A stretch of DNA of 64,000 bases from Ignavibacteriota bacterium. GTDB taxonomy: Bacteria; Bacteroidota; Ignavibacteria; Ignavibacteriales; Melioribacteraceae. The notes under the pieces are model-generated. The model searched no databases, was not told the DNA's origin, and saw nothing but the letters and a program-made list of their open reading frames with translations. The position numbers were made by a program, and so were the translations under genes. Where the stretch lies: positions 62,001 through 126,000 of the forward strand of contig JABFGH010000009.1 in the NCBI GenBank assembly GCA_013112585.1. The letters are read 5' to 3'. Positions within the stretch are counted from its first letter, which is position 1, and each line of letters opens with the position of its first letter. Shown here one piece after another: positions 33,874 to 43,404 of the stretch.

Positions 33874-35895
33874 ATGTCGAACACTCAAAAATTAGTCGCC
33901 CTCATTTTGCTGCTTATCCAACCGGCAATTTTCTCGCAAACATTATCACACAATTATTTTGAAAAGAACAGGGAAGTTTATTTTAAGATTGAGCTAAATG
34001 ATAAGAGCCGGCTAGCCGAACTGAGTAGAATTATTTCGATTGATAATTTTGCTGCCGGAGAAGTTTACGCTTACGCCAATGAAAATGAATTTAGAAATTT
34101 TTCAAAACTCAATTTAGAATATCAAATTCTTCCGCATCCCGGTGATGTTGAAAATGTTCAAATGAGTGACGATTTAAAGAGCATTGAAGATTGGAATGTT
34201 TATCCAACTTATGATGCTTATGTAAATATGATGTATCAATTTCAATCGGCATATCCCAACATTTGCAGAATTGAAAGTATAGGCGCCACTGTTGAAGGAC
34301 GGGAATTATTATTTGCTGTCATATCGGATAATATTAATCAGAGGGAAGCCGAGCCGCAATTTATGTATTCATCAACAATGCACGGCGATGAAACAACGGG
34401 CTATGTTTTAATGCTGCGGCTTATAGATTCATTGCTCACTTCATATAATTCCGATACTCGAATTACAAATTTAATTAACAATGTTGAAATATGGATTAAT
34501 CCAAACGCAAATCCCGACGGAACATACAGGAGCGGAAATCATACAGTATCAGGCGCTACCAGATATAATGCAAATTCGGTAAATCTAAATCGAAATTTTC
34601 CCGATCCCGATGACGGACCCCACCCTGACGGAAATGCATGGCAGCCGGAAACAATTGCAATGATGAATTTAGCAAGTGCCCAACACTTTGTTCTTTCGGC
34701 AAATTTTCACGGCGGTGCCGAAGTCGTAAATTACCCGTGGGATACATGGAGTGATCTTCATCCCGATGATAATTGGTTTAAGTATATTAGCAGGCAATAC
34801 GCCGACACAGTTCACACATTCGCGCCATCAAATTATATGACTGGTTTTGATAATGGCATTACAAACGGTTACCAATGGTACACAATCAGCGGAGGCAGAC
34901 AAGACTACTTTACTTACTATCATGGCTGCAGAGAGGTAACAATTGAAATTTCAGATTCAAAACTTTTATCGGCTTCCCTTTTACCCGCTCACTGGGAGTA
35001 CAATAAAAATTCATTATTAAATTATATCGAGCAGTGTACATTTGGTCTGCGCGGTATTGTTTCAAATACAACCGGTGATTTTTTAAAAGCAAAAATTACT
35101 ATACTCAATCATGATTTTAATAACTCAGAGATTTATTCCGATTCATCAAACGGCGGTTATTATAGAATGATTGAACCGGGAAATTATACAATCGTATTCG
35201 AGGCAGACAGCCATGAAACAAAAACCATCGAAAATATTCAAATTGAAAATGGCACGGTTTATAACCTGGATGTAGTTTTAACACCTGATTATATTGTGCC
35301 CGTTGAACTTGTCTCATTTTCTGCAGACTTAAACGAAAGTAAGGTATCAATCAAATGGGCAACAGCTACCGAGACAAATAATTATGGATTTGAAGTTGAA
35401 CGTAAATTAGATAACTCGGAATTTGAAAAAATAAAATTTATTGAAGGAGCCGGAACAACCGCAGGTCCTCAAAATTATTTTTACGAAGATCATTTGAACG
35501 GGATAATTTCTGATGAAATTATATATAGATTAAAACAAATTGATTTTAGCGGAGATGTTAATTTCAGCAATGAAGTTTTAATTAATAATTTAACTCCTAA
35601 TGATTTCGAGCTTAGTCAAAATTACCCGAATCCATTCAATCCAGCTACCAAAATTAAATTTTCAACCCCACCCCAGCCCTCCCCTTACCAAGGGGAGGGA
35701 GTAAAGGAGAGGTTTATTACTCTGACAATTTACGACATCCTCGGCAATGAAATTACCGTATTAGTAAATGAACAAAAACATCCCGGCAGTTATGAAGTTA
35801 TATGGAATGCGGAAGATCAGACGAGCGGAGTGTACATTTGTAAATTAGCTGCGGGAAGTATTAGTAAATCAATAAAGATGATACTCCTGCGTTAG
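33874..35895 (+). CDS. T9SS-exported M14 zinc carboxypeptidase
   Basis: Secreted carboxypeptidase of 673 residues. A signal peptide (1-21) and propeptide-like region lead to the M14 domain (~110-390): zinc ligands in MHGDETTGYVL (HxxE) and LSANFHGGAE (His), the NPNANPDGTYR and NLNRNFPDP substrate loops, and the catalytic glutamate in VTIEISDSK. Then come a carboxypeptidase-regulatory-like beta domain (~395-470), a fibronectin-like domain and the T9SS sorting domain from ~580. A palindromic insertion codes for residues 602-609 (PSPYQGEG) in the sorting domain, between two strands conserved in the other T9SS proteins. Confidence 0.92.
   Translation: MSNTQKLVALILLLIQPAIFSQTLSHNYFEKNREVYFKIELNDKSRLAELSRIISIDNFAAGEVYAYANENEFRNFSKLNLEYQILPHPGDVENVQMSDDLKSIEDWNVYPTYDAYVNMMYQFQSAYPNICRIESIGATVEGRELLFAVISDNINQREAEPQFMYSSTMHGDETTGYVLMLRLIDSLLTSYNSDTRITNLINNVEIWINPNANPDGTYRSGNHTVSGATRYNANSVNLNRNFPDPDDGPHPDGNAWQPETIAMMNLASAQHFVLSANFHGGAEVVNYPWDTWSDLHPDDNWFKYISRQYADTVHTFAPSNYMTGFDNGITNGYQWYTISGGRQDYFTYYHGCREVTIEISDSKLLSASLLPAHWEYNKNSLLNYIEQCTFGLRGIVSNTTGDFLKAKITILNHDFNNSEIYSDSSNGGYYRMIEPGNYTIVFEADSHETKTIENIQIENGTVYNLDVVLTPDYIVPVELVSFSADLNESKVSIKWATATETNNYGFEVERKLDNSEFEKIKFIEGAGTTAGPQNYFYEDHLNGIISDEIIYRLKQIDFSGDVNFSNEVLINNLTPNDFELSQNYPNPFNPATKIKFSTPPQPSPYQGEGVKERFITLTIYDILGNEITVLVNEQKHPGSYEVIWNAEDQTSGVYICKLAAGSISKSIKMILLR
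35677..35699. repeat. palindrome inside coding sequence (T9SS domain)
   Basis: Perfect 23-base palindrome with 10-bp arms (CCCTCCCCTT) and loop ACC, read in frame. Homologous to the one at 48618 in an otherwise different gene and at the same place in the sorting domain. Confidence 0.85.
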
Positions 35896-35932
35896 ACGTC
35901 GGAGGATAAAATTTGATGAAAGAAATATACTA

Positions 35933-36568
35933 TTAAAATATTTCTGATAGTGAATCAAGGATAGTACAATTACAGCCAGCGAGGTTTTCTTTTACTTGAT
36001 GACCCCTGCTGATCAGTAAACAATCTGCGCCAATTTCAGCGGCAACTTCATAATCATGCACAGTATCTCCAATCAGCAATACCTCGTGATTATCATGCCG
36101 CAATTCGCCCATCCATTTTTTGCCGTTATCCATTTTACTTGCCGCGTAAATGTTATCAAGTCCAACAAGCTTTTCAAAGTGAATATCAATATTAAATTTA
36201 GCAACAATCTCTTCCAAGGTATGCTGGGAATAAGCAGATAAAATTGATTGAGTCTTTCCCAGCTCAGCAAATTTTTCTAATGTGGGCAATGCATCATCAA
36301 AAAGTATGCACTCATATTTCCTTCGTTCATAATCATTAATAAATTCGTGACTCAATTTTTCCCAATTAGCATCGCTAACATCAAGCCCCAGCTTTTCATA
36401 ATATTTTTTAACAGGAAAAGTAAAAACACTTCTATATTTTTCCAAAGTTATTTGGGGCATATTCCTTCGCTTCCTTATTGTGTTCATAATATCACAGCAA
36501 AGTGCTATATCATTAAATAATGTTCCGTTCCAATCCCAAATTATATGTTTGTATTTTTTAATATCCAT
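35933..36568 (-). CDS. HAD-family hydrolase (phosphoglycolate phosphatase-like)
   Basis: Phosphatase-type HAD protein of 211 residues. Motif I is WDWNGTLFND, with asparagine in place of the second aspartate (DxN), as in one subgroup of these proteins. A helical cap follows, motif II is around ILSAYSQHT, the motif III lysine is around DNGKKWMG, and motif IV is LIGDTVHDYEVA. Substrate unknown, probably a small phosphorylated metabolite. Convergent with the carboxypeptidase gene; downstream of sucC on the same strand but beyond the terminator at 36605, so probably its own unit. Confidence 0.85.
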   Translation of the reverse strand: MDIKKYKHIIWDWNGTLFNDIALCCDIMNTIRKRRNMPQITLEKYRSVFTFPVKKYYEKLGLDVSDANWEKLSHEFINDYERRKYECILFDDALPTLEKFAELGKTQSILSAYSQHTLEEIVAKFNIDIHFEKLVGLDNIYAASKMDNGKKWMGELRHDNHEVLLIGDTVHDYEVAAEIGADCLLISRGHQVKENLAGCNCTILDSLSEIF

Positions 36569-36604
36569 AAAATTTAAAGTTTAATGTGATTTTGAATAGT
36601 TAGA

Positions 36605-36636
36605 AAATAAAAAAGCCGCCACAAAATAGGGCGGCT
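36605..36636 (-). terminator. rho-independent terminator of sucC
   Basis: Minus strand: AGCCGCC, nine-base loop, GGCGGCT, then TTTTTTATTTT. It lies 22 bases after the sucC stop. Confidence 0.88.
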
Positions 36637-36657
36637 ATATTAAAAGAAAATTTTACT

Positions 36658-37833
36658 TTATTTTTTGAGAACAGAAGTAACTTTTTGAGCAGCATCTTCT
36701 AAACTCTCGGCAACTTCAAAATTTAATCCCGAATTCTTCAAGAGGACTCCTGCTTCAACTGCATTTGTTCCTTCAAGTCTAACAACAATCGGCAGTTCAA
36801 CATGAATTTCATTTACTGCATCAATTACACCTTGTGCAACGCGGTCGCATCTAACGATACCGCCGAAAATATTTATCAATATTGCTTTAACATTTTTATC
36901 CGATAAAATAATTTTAAATCCGTTTGCAACTGTTTCTTTATTAGCACCACCGCCTACATCAAGAAAGTTAGCTGGCTCACCGCCGGCAAGTTTAATAATA
37001 TCCATTGTTGCCATCGCTAATCCGGCGCCGTTAACCATACAGCCAACGTTGCCGTCAAGCTTAATGTAATTCAAATCATATTTCGAAGCTTCAATTTCCA
37101 GCGGTTCTTCTTCATCAAAATCTCTATACTTAAGAATATCTTTGTTGCGATAAAGAGCATTATCATCAAAATTCATTTTTGCGTCTAAGGCAATCACATC
37201 GCCTTCTTTGGTAACAACAAGCGGATTTATTTCAGCGATTGATGCATCTGTTGCTTCATAAACTTTGTAAAGGTTGATTAAAAATTTAACTGCATTTTTA
37301 AATTGATTACCTGATAGCCCCAAACCGAAAGCTAATTTTCTAGCCTGGTAAGCCTGCAGTCCGACTGCGGGATCAACAGCTTCCTTAATTATTTTTTCCG
37401 GAGTTTCTTCCGCCACTTTTTCAATTTCAACACCGCCTTCTGTAGAAACCATAAATACATTTTTAGATTGAGCCCTGTCTAATGTAATGCCAACATAAAG
37501 TTCTTGTGCAATATTAATTCCTTCTTCAATCAATAATCGGTTCACAACTTTTCCTTCCGGTCCGGTTTGGTGGGTTACTAAATTCATCCCGAGAATTTCA
37601 TCAGCATATTTTCTTACTTGCGGTATCGACTTTGCAACTTTTACTCCGCCACCTTTACCTCTTCCGCCTGCATGAATTTGAGCCTTAACGACCCAGACTT
37701 TTCCTCCTAATTCTTTCGCTGCTCTTACTGCGCCGCCTTTAACATCATCAACTTTTTTAGCTACTTTTCCGTTTGGTACAGCTACATTAAATTTTCTAAA
37801 GATTTCTTTTGCCTGATATTCATGAATTTTCAT
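36658..37833 (-). CDS. sucC: succinyl-CoA ligase (ADP-forming) beta subunit
   Basis: Citric-acid-cycle enzyme subunit of 391 residues with normal length and start [15 protein letters not shown]. The ATP-grasp half contains [16 protein letters not shown], and the C-terminal ligase half contains [22 protein letters not shown] and [12 protein letters not shown]. It makes ATP while converting succinyl-CoA to succinate with SucD. The alpha subunit gene sucD is not adjacent, so the two are encoded apart in this genome. A good terminator follows. Confidence 0.97.
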   Translation of the reverse strand: MKIHEYQAKEIFRKFNVAVPNGKVAKKVDDVKGGAVRAAKELGGKVWVVKAQIHAGGRGKGGGVKVAKSIPQVRKYADEILGMNLVTHQTGPEGKVVNRLLIEEGINIAQELYVGITLDRAQSKNVFMVSTEGGVEIEKVAEETPEKIIKEAVDPAVGLQAYQARKLAFGLGLSGNQFKNAVKFLINLYKVYEATDASIAEINPLVVTKEGDVIALDAKMNFDDNALYRNKDILKYRDFDEEEPLEIEASKYDLNYIKLDGNVGCMVNGAGLAMATMDIIKLAGGEPANFLDVGGGANKETVANGFKIILSDKNVKAILINIFGGIVRCDRVAQGVIDAVNEIHVELPIVVRLEGTNAVEAGVLLKNSGLNFEVAESLEDAAQKVTSVLKK

Positions 37834-38020
37834 AAATGGTTTCCAAAATTTTATTGTTAAATGATTTATCTGCTAATCTGAATTCTCAAAAATTAAACTA
37901 TTTGAGTATAAGAATCAATTTGAAGATTACGATTATTAAGTAACGAATTTTATAAAATGATTTTATTTAGTAATTAAAAATTTAATTTATATTTTAATCA
38001 TTATAAATTAATTAACTAAA

Positions 38021-38263
38021 ATGAATAAGAAACAGAAGCTATTAATATTAACCGGTTCAATAATAGTAATTGCCTCATTTGCAATTTGGTTCTTTTCCGG
38101 TATGGAAATGCTTACTCACTACACACCAAAAATGAATGGTAAAAGTAAATTATTGTCTTTGACCGAGGAAGAATTTATTTGGGGCTTGGACCTAACATTA
38201 ATTATTAGCGGTGCAGCCTTGTTGGTAACCGGTTATGTTTATAATAAGCTCACCAAATTGTAA
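38021..38263 (+). CDS. small two-helix membrane protein
   Basis: Eighty residues with membrane helices at about 8-28 (LILTGSIIVIASFAIWFFSG) and 55-74 (LTLIISGAALLVTGYVY), and a short loop rich in lysine and glutamate between them. No family recognised. The start follows an AT-rich promoter region divergent from sucC; codon use and two clean helices support it as a real gene. Hairpins follow its stop. Confidence 0.6.
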   Translation: MNKKQKLLILTGSIIVIASFAIWFFSGMEMLTHYTPKMNGKSKLLSLTEEEFIWGLDLTLIISGAALLVTGYVYNKLTKL

Positions 38264-38330
38264 CGCGATATTTATATCGCGAGTGTGTTTTTAATGGTTG
38301 TTTTTTAAAAGCAGCGAGATGAATCTCGCT
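38264..38330. terminator. two hairpins between convergent genes
   Basis: CGCGATAT and ATATCGCG (38264-38281) follow the small membrane protein gene directly and precede GTGTGTTTTT; AGCGAGAT and ATCTCGCT (38313-38330) lie before the sufE stop and are followed, on the minus strand, by GCTTTT. Together they can stop transcription from both sides; they also resemble recurring repeat palindromes. Confidence 0.6.
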
Positions 38331-38338
38331 TTACAAAA

Positions 38339-38761
38339 CTATTTGGCTAATGCTTTGTAAGCTAAAGCAAACATTTGAATTTGTTTTAACATTGCTCCTA
38401 ATCCATTTTTTCTTGTAAGAGAAAGATGTTTGTCTATACCAATTTCATTTATAAAATCCGGGGGTGAGTTTAATATTTCTTCGGGCTTGTGATTTGAATA
38501 AACCTTTAATATCATTGCTATCAATCCCTTTACAATCATCGCATCGCTATCAGCTTCAAAACTAACTTTACCCTCTTTTATTTCTGCATGGATCCATACC
38601 TGTGATTGACAACCTTCAATCTTGTTTTTTTCAATTCTATATTCTTCGTTAAAATCAGGCAGTTCTTTTCCCATCTTTATAATTTTAGCGTATCGATCAT
38701 CCCAATCTTCAATTTCCTTAAATTCGTTTATCAGTTCTTGTTGTTTTTCTTTAATTGTCAT
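38339..38761 (-). CDS. sufE: SufE-family sulfur acceptor
   Basis: Fe-S cluster assembly factor of 140 residues that takes sulfur from the SufS desulfurase. The active cysteine is in KIEGCQSQVWI (~51), and the family C-terminal part LSLTRKNGLGAML is present. No other suf gene is nearby. It lies 25 bases downstream of the esterase gene on the same strand, so the two may be co-transcribed. Confidence 0.93.
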   Translation of the reverse strand: MTIKEKQQELINEFKEIEDWDDRYAKIIKMGKELPDFNEEYRIEKNKIEGCQSQVWIHAEIKEGKVSFEADSDAMIVKGLIAMILKVYSNHKPEEILNSPPDFINEIGIDKHLSLTRKNGLGAMLKQIQMFALAYKALAK

Positions 38762-38786
38762 TAAAAAATCTCACGTATTTGTTTAC

Positions 38787-39527
38787 TTAATTTTTTTTTG
38801 TTAATTCGTTCAGAAAATAAGGCAGCATCTGCAGCCAGGTTGACCATTCATGTTTTATATCGTGCCCCCATAAATCCAGCCAATGCTTAATTCCCTTTGA
38901 GTTCAAAATCTCTGATAAGTATTTTGATGAACTAGGGTCTTCATAATCTCCCTGCCCTGAAGCAATCACAACTCCTAAATTATCTCTCATTAAATTCAGT
39001 CGATTCACATCATTCAAATCGGGCAAGTAATCAATGGGGGAGTTATAATAAACATTATCGTCATAATAACCGCCGGTGTAATACTTTAAATCATACACTC
39101 CGCTCATTGCAATAGTTCCTCTTACAATATCGGGGCATCTAAAAAAAGTATTTGCGGCATGTAAAGCTCCAAACGATGCGCCTGCGGTAATTATAGGTAC
39201 GCGGTTTTTACAATTGTCAAAAATAAAAGGGAATACTTCTTCGATAACATATTGGTTGTATTGACCATGCTTAATTGATTTATGAGGCGGGTACATTGAA
39301 TCGTTCAGCCAGCTTTCATTGTTTACGCTTCCTATTGAAAATAATTTAACTCTGCCGTCGTCAATCAAAGGTTTAACAGCCTCTATTAATTTAAACCGCT
39401 CATACTCTAAATGATCTGCCGCAGCAGTGGGGAACAATAGTATCGCTGTTCCGTAATGTCCATAAACGGCTAACTCCATATCCTTATTTAAACTTGGACT
39501 ATACCAATTGTGTATTTCTCTTAACAT
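38787..39527 (-). CDS. esterase-like alpha/beta hydrolase
   Basis: A 246-residue serine hydrolase of the putative-esterase (EstD-like) type. The nucleophile elbow is GASFGA (~118), and the catalytic histidine is probably in LWGHDIKHEWSTW (~222), with GQGDYEDPSSS supplying the acid. No signal peptide, so cytosolic. Members are annotated as esterases or phosphopantetheinyl-related hydrolases; the substrate is unknown. First of a two-gene unit with sufE. Confidence 0.82.
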   Translation of the reverse strand: MLREIHNWYSPSLNKDMELAVYGHYGTAILLFPTAAADHLEYERFKLIEAVKPLIDDGRVKLFSIGSVNNESWLNDSMYPPHKSIKHGQYNQYVIEEVFPFIFDNCKNRVPIITAGASFGALHAANTFFRCPDIVRGTIAMSGVYDLKYYTGGYYDDNVYYNSPIDYLPDLNDVNRLNLMRDNLGVVIASGQGDYEDPSSSKYLSEILNSKGIKHWLDLWGHDIKHEWSTWLQMLPYFLNELTKKN

Positions 39528-39757
39528 ACAGCCTCATTTGTTTTTATTCTCTCTTTTTAAAAAACTCTTAACACAAACATAAACAAATAGAATAAAAGTT
39601 TAAGCGATAAAAATACAACCGCTGATATTTTTGTTAAATAATAAGCTAAATACGTATATGCTTGAAAAACTTACAATATTTATCTACCTTTAATACTAAT
39701 TGTATTTTATTAGGAATTTGTGTCCTATTAACTTTTAAACAATTTAATCAGCAGGCA

Positions 39758-40369
39758 ATGGGAAATAAAATATTAAATGTCGTTAAATATATTATTCTTT
39801 TAACATTTTTGGCTAGTGCCTGCAAAAATGTAAAGGTTGATAAAGTGATTGCTGATCCTAATTCATTACCTGCTGAAATTATCGAGGCATCTGACAATTT
39901 TATTATTTCAAAAGTTGGTGAACCGTTTTTCATAAAATTCATTTCACTTGATACTTCTAAATCAAAAAAAATTAAAGATCAATTTGAGGTACACTATAAA
40001 TTAACTCATCCGGAAAAAAGTTTTGTTGATGAGGAAATTATTTTTTACGTAAACAATAATGGTAAAATTGATACAGAAAAAAGTATTACCGGAATTCCTT
40101 CAATTAAAGAAACCTCCGCCGAAATAATGTTTAACTTTAATGAAGAGTCAGCAAGGGATGCAGCACTTAGTTACGGATTGAAGGAAGGTGTAAAAGATTG
40201 GAAGGTAAGTTATGAATGGTCGGCACTGCATAAGCAATATGTTTGGCATGTTCTGGCAACATATAAATCTTACGGCGAGGATGAAAATTTTAGAGGAAGC
40301 GGTGAAGAGGTTTACATCAATCCTTTTGACGGTTCATTAATCAGTAAACAAGAATGGAATATTAGATAA
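39758..40369 (+). CDS. lipoprotein of unknown function
   Basis: A 203-residue lipoprotein: the ATG at 39758 gives a signal peptide YIILLTFLASAC with the lipobox cysteine near residue 22. A TTG at 39662 would add 32 residues without function and is not preferred. The mature part contains a region (DAALSYGLKEGVKDWKVSYEW...YVWHVLATYKSYGEDENFRGSGEEVYINPFDGSLI) that looks like a PepSY-type domain, often found in inhibitors or scaffold proteins. Two bases separate it from the aldo/keto reductase gene. Confidence 0.7.
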   Translation: MGNKILNVVKYIILLTFLASACKNVKVDKVIADPNSLPAEIIEASDNFIISKVGEPFFIKFISLDTSKSKKIKDQFEVHYKLTHPEKSFVDEEIIFYVNNNGKIDTEKSITGIPSIKETSAEIMFNFNEESARDAALSYGLKEGVKDWKVSYEWSALHKQYVWHVLATYKSYGEDENFRGSGEEVYINPFDGSLISKQEWNIR

Positions 40370-40371
40370 AA

Positions 40372-41343
40372 ATGAAATACAGAAAATTAGGCAATAGCGA
40401 TATAGAAGTTTCGGAAATCAGTTTAGGCTGCTGGACTATGGGCGGGTTGAATTGGAATAATGGTACATCAATTGGCTGGGCAAATGTTGATGAAGATGAA
40501 GTAAGAAAAGGCATTTATTATGCTTTGGATAATGGAGTTAATCATTTTGATAATGCCGATGTTTACGGTAATGGAAGAGCTGAAAGAATGCTTGCGAGAA
40601 TATTGGACGACAAAGTTAATGATGTTATCATTGCTACAAAAGTAGGCTGGTTCCAAGGTACTGCCAAACATGCCTATGAGCCGCTCCATATCAGGCATCA
40701 ATGTGAACAGTCGCTGATAAACTTGAACAGAGATTATATTGATATTTATTATTTTCATCACGGCAACTTTGGAGAAAATGACGAATACCTTGATGATGCC
40801 GTTGGAATGATTTATAAATTGAAGGAAGAAGGAAAGATTAGAATTATTGGGCAGTCGGCATACTCAAACGAAGATTTTGAAAAACTTGTTCCGAAAGTTA
40901 AGCCAACTGTGCTGCAAAGTTCTGCACATGCTATTGATCATCATTTTATTGCGGATGGCGAACCGGTTAGGAAATTATTAGAAGTTTATAAAATGTCATT
41001 TGTTGCATTTAGTCCTTTGGCACAAGGCTTACTGCTTGATAAATATGATAAAGATAATCCCCCTAAATTCGAGAGCGGAGATCATAGAGAGAGATCACCA
41101 AAATTTACTAAAGAGTATTTAACGGAATTAGAACCGAAGCTTGAAAAAATAAAATCTAAATTTGGAAGTGAAGTAAATGAATTATCCAGAGCCGCTCAGC
41201 AGTATCTGCTTCATTTTAATGTTGTTGGTGCGGTTATACCCGGCTTTAGAAATTTAAAGCAGGTAACAGATAATTTATATGCGTCAGATAAACCTCTTAC
41301 AGATGAGGAATTCGAGTATATTAAAAAAGTGTTTTCTCAATAA
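40372..41343 (+). CDS. aldo/keto reductase
   Basis: NADPH-dependent carbonyl reductase of 323 residues. The tetrad is visible: HFDNADVYGNGRAE (Asp and Tyr), IATKVGW (Lys) and YYFHHGNFGEND (His); the cofactor end is NVVGAVIPGFRNLKQV. Closest in feel to the YhdN/YajO group acting on small aldehydes or ketones. It directly follows the lipoprotein gene and precedes a small Cys-rich gene, so these three likely form one transcript. Confidence 0.92.
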   Translation: MKYRKLGNSDIEVSEISLGCWTMGGLNWNNGTSIGWANVDEDEVRKGIYYALDNGVNHFDNADVYGNGRAERMLARILDDKVNDVIIATKVGWFQGTAKHAYEPLHIRHQCEQSLINLNRDYIDIYYFHHGNFGENDEYLDDAVGMIYKLKEEGKIRIIGQSAYSNEDFEKLVPKVKPTVLQSSAHAIDHHFIADGEPVRKLLEVYKMSFVAFSPLAQGLLLDKYDKDNPPKFESGDHRERSPKFTKEYLTELEPKLEKIKSKFGSEVNELSRAAQQYLLHFNVVGAVIPGFRNLKQVTDNLYASDKPLTDEEFEYIKKVFSQ

Positions 41344-41364
41344 CCTAAAGGAAAGGGTCTTATA

Positions 41365-41544
41365 ATGGATCCAATCAAAATGCAATCAGAAGTGCAGGAA
41401 AAAGATTGCACTCATGCAACTCATAAAGAATGTTTAGACTGCCCGGAATTTGAACAATGCCCGGAAAGGCAAAAACGATTTTATGAGTATATCATTTTTG
41501 CAGTAGTGATCGCATTGTTTGCAGTGGTTACACTAATTTTGTAA
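41365..41544 (+). CDS. 59-residue Cys-rich single-pass membrane protein
   Basis: Short gene supported by a strong ribosome binding site (AAAGGAAAGGG, 41348-41358) and by its composition. The N-terminal half has four cysteines in the order CTHATHKECLDCPEFEQC, with two histidines, followed by PERQKRF. The C-terminal half is one clean membrane helix (YIIFAVVIALFAVVTLIL). It could bind a metal on the cytoplasmic face. I do not know a family. It follows the aldo/keto reductase by 21 bases and is probably co-transcribed. Confidence 0.65.
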   Translation: MDPIKMQSEVQEKDCTHATHKECLDCPEFEQCPERQKRFYEYIIFAVVIALFAVVTLIL

Positions 41545-41561
41545 GAATTATCGGGGCTATT

Positions 41562-42863
41562 TTATTCTATTTTTAATACTGTTTTGTAAAACTCCCGTGA
41601 TAAGAGTAAATAAAAAGGAATGTATTGAATTAAGTAAACCCACCAGTATTCTTGCCATTCTGCATTCAGCGGAGAAAGATTAGTTAAATTATTAGTAAAG
41701 AAAAAACTAAACAGCGAATAAAATCCGAACATTGGATTTAATACAGCCGCCCAGCCTAAGTACCACGGATAAAGAGTTGCAGCAAACATTATAAAGCAAA
41801 TCCACACACCATACACACCTTTAAGAAAATCATTATAACGAATTGCAATATTGCCGACTGCAACCATTAACAGAACAAGAACAATACTTCTTGCAGTGCT
41901 TTCATTAAATATCAAATTAAATAATGAATAGAAAGAACCATTGAAACTCCAAGTTGAAAGGTATGTAAATAGTGATGCATTTACTGAACGCTCGTTTGGA
42001 ATAAAAGGAAACATGCCAGCAATAATAACGAACATAAGTACTGATGAAAAAATAATGAAATTTTTGAGCCGCAGTTTTTTCATCAACAGCGGGAAAATCA
42101 TAAGCGGGTAAAGTTTGATGAGGACACTAATTGCAAAAGGTAAAACGGCAGCTATATATTTATCCTTCAGCATAAAATAAATGAACATAATAAAAAATGA
42201 AATTCCCACCACATCAATATGCGAGTTGATAAAGTATTCCATTATCGGAAGCGGAAGCCATGCATAAACTAAAAGAAAATTTTTATTCAGTTTACGAAGC
42301 TCCAATATTTTTATCAAAAAGATAAAGGTTAAAATTTCAGCGAGCAGATAAATTAATTTCAGACCAAAATCATTTTCACCGCTTATAATATACCCCAGCG
42401 TAAAAATCACCTGTGCTGCAGCAGGATAAATTGTTGTCATATCTTTGTATGATACAACATCGGGAAAATCTTCAGAATGAAGATAATCCAAATCAGGATT
42501 CTCGGGTGCTTTTGCAAAAGGATTTTCTCCATGATAAACTAATTTGCCTTCCCATATATATCTGTAAACATCATCGGAGGTTGAAGGTACTGTTGGAAGT
42601 AATGTAGCTCTGAATAAAACTCCAAATACAAAAATTAAAATTGTAGTTTTTGATGAAAGCAATTTTATTTCATCTTTGCTTTTTGATTTCACAAAAATAT
42701 AAGCGGTGAAGTAAATAATGAATGCGGCTGCATAAACTATCATGTATAATATAATTGACTTTTCGGCATTCTGAAAAATTGTAAACGTGAGGTAAAATAA
42801 TTCTGCGATTATACCGAGAGGCAGTAAAATACTAAAAAGCGGATAACGATTAAAAATTTTCAT
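41562..42863 (-). CDS. GT-C type polyprenol-phosphate glycosyltransferase
   Basis: Integral membrane glycosyltransferase of 433 residues with about 11-12 helices. The first outer loop carries the acidic motif STSDDVYRYIWEGKLVYHGENPF, typical of GT87/DUF2029-like mannosyltransferases that use a polyprenol-phosphate sugar. Later features are PLPIMEYFINSHIDV and KLYPLMIFPLL. It probably adds a sugar to a surface lipid or polymer. Alone on its strand, convergent with the small Cys-rich gene and divergent from rlpA. Confidence 0.82.
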   Translation of the reverse strand: MKIFNRYPLFSILLPLGIIAELFYLTFTIFQNAEKSIILYMIVYAAAFIIYFTAYIFVKSKSKDEIKLLSSKTTILIFVFGVLFRATLLPTVPSTSDDVYRYIWEGKLVYHGENPFAKAPENPDLDYLHSEDFPDVVSYKDMTTIYPAAAQVIFTLGYIISGENDFGLKLIYLLAEILTFIFLIKILELRKLNKNFLLVYAWLPLPIMEYFINSHIDVVGISFFIMFIYFMLKDKYIAAVLPFAISVLIKLYPLMIFPLLMKKLRLKNFIIFSSVLMFVIIAGMFPFIPNERSVNASLFTYLSTWSFNGSFYSLFNLIFNESTARSIVLVLLMVAVGNIAIRYNDFLKGVYGVWICFIMFAATLYPWYLGWAAVLNPMFGFYSLFSFFFTNNLTNLSPLNAEWQEYWWVYLIQYIPFYLLLSREFYKTVLKIE

Positions 42864-42918
42864 AAGCAGTTATAATTATGTTCTTTACTTTTTGATCTAC
42901 ATAATGATAAATTATAAT

Positions 42919-43404
42919 ATGAAGATAATATTTTCCATCATAAGTATAATGTTGATAATTTTTTTTGCATCTTGTTCCTCATCAACGAGATTTACAAAAG
43001 AGAATGATGAAATACCCCAGCCAATTATTGAAAATCCAAACCCTTACGATGAGACAATCAGCTACAGCAACAATCCGCCAATAATTACTGAAACCGGAAC
43101 CGCATCGTATTACGCCCATAAATTTCATGGCAGGCTAACCGCCAATGGCGAGATCTATGATATGTATGGTTTAACAGCGGCGCATCCTACATTGCCATTA
43201 AACTCTGTGATTAGAGTAACTAATTTAAGTAATGATAAAAATTTAGTCGTTAGAATAAACGATAGAATGCCGCAGCATCCTTCACGCATAATTGATTTAT
43301 CATTAGGCACTGCACAAAAACTTGATATGGTGGAAGACGGGCTTGCTGAAGTGAAAATTGAAGTTCTTAAGATGGGCGATAATAAATACAAAAAACAGAA
43401 ATAA
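42919..43404 (+). CDS. rlpA: RlpA-family septal ring lytic transglycosylase lipoprotein
   Basis: Peptidoglycan-modifying lipoprotein of 161 residues, with signal peptide SIMLIIFFASC and lipobox near residue 19. The double-psi beta-barrel has the RlpA blocks GTASYYAHKFHGRLTANGE, YGLTAAHPTLPLNS, VVRINDRMP and RIIDLSLGTAQKLDM. The catalytic aspartate-arginine pair (NDRMP) is intact; the C-terminal SPOR domain of longer homologues is absent. ATGs at 42904 and 42919 are both possible; the latter gives the cleaner signal. Confidence 0.9.
   Translation: MKIIFSIISIMLIIFFASCSSSTRFTKENDEIPQPIIENPNPYDETISYSNNPPIITETGTASYYAHKFHGRLTANGEIYDMYGLTAAHPTLPLNSVIRVTNLSNDKNLVVRINDRMPQHPSRIIDLSLGTAQKLDMVEDGLAEVKIEVLKMGDNKYKKQK

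Noticed and set aside
39662-39757. Upstream TTG start for the lipoprotein at 39758
   Set aside because: It would add 32 residues before a complete lipoprotein signal peptide.
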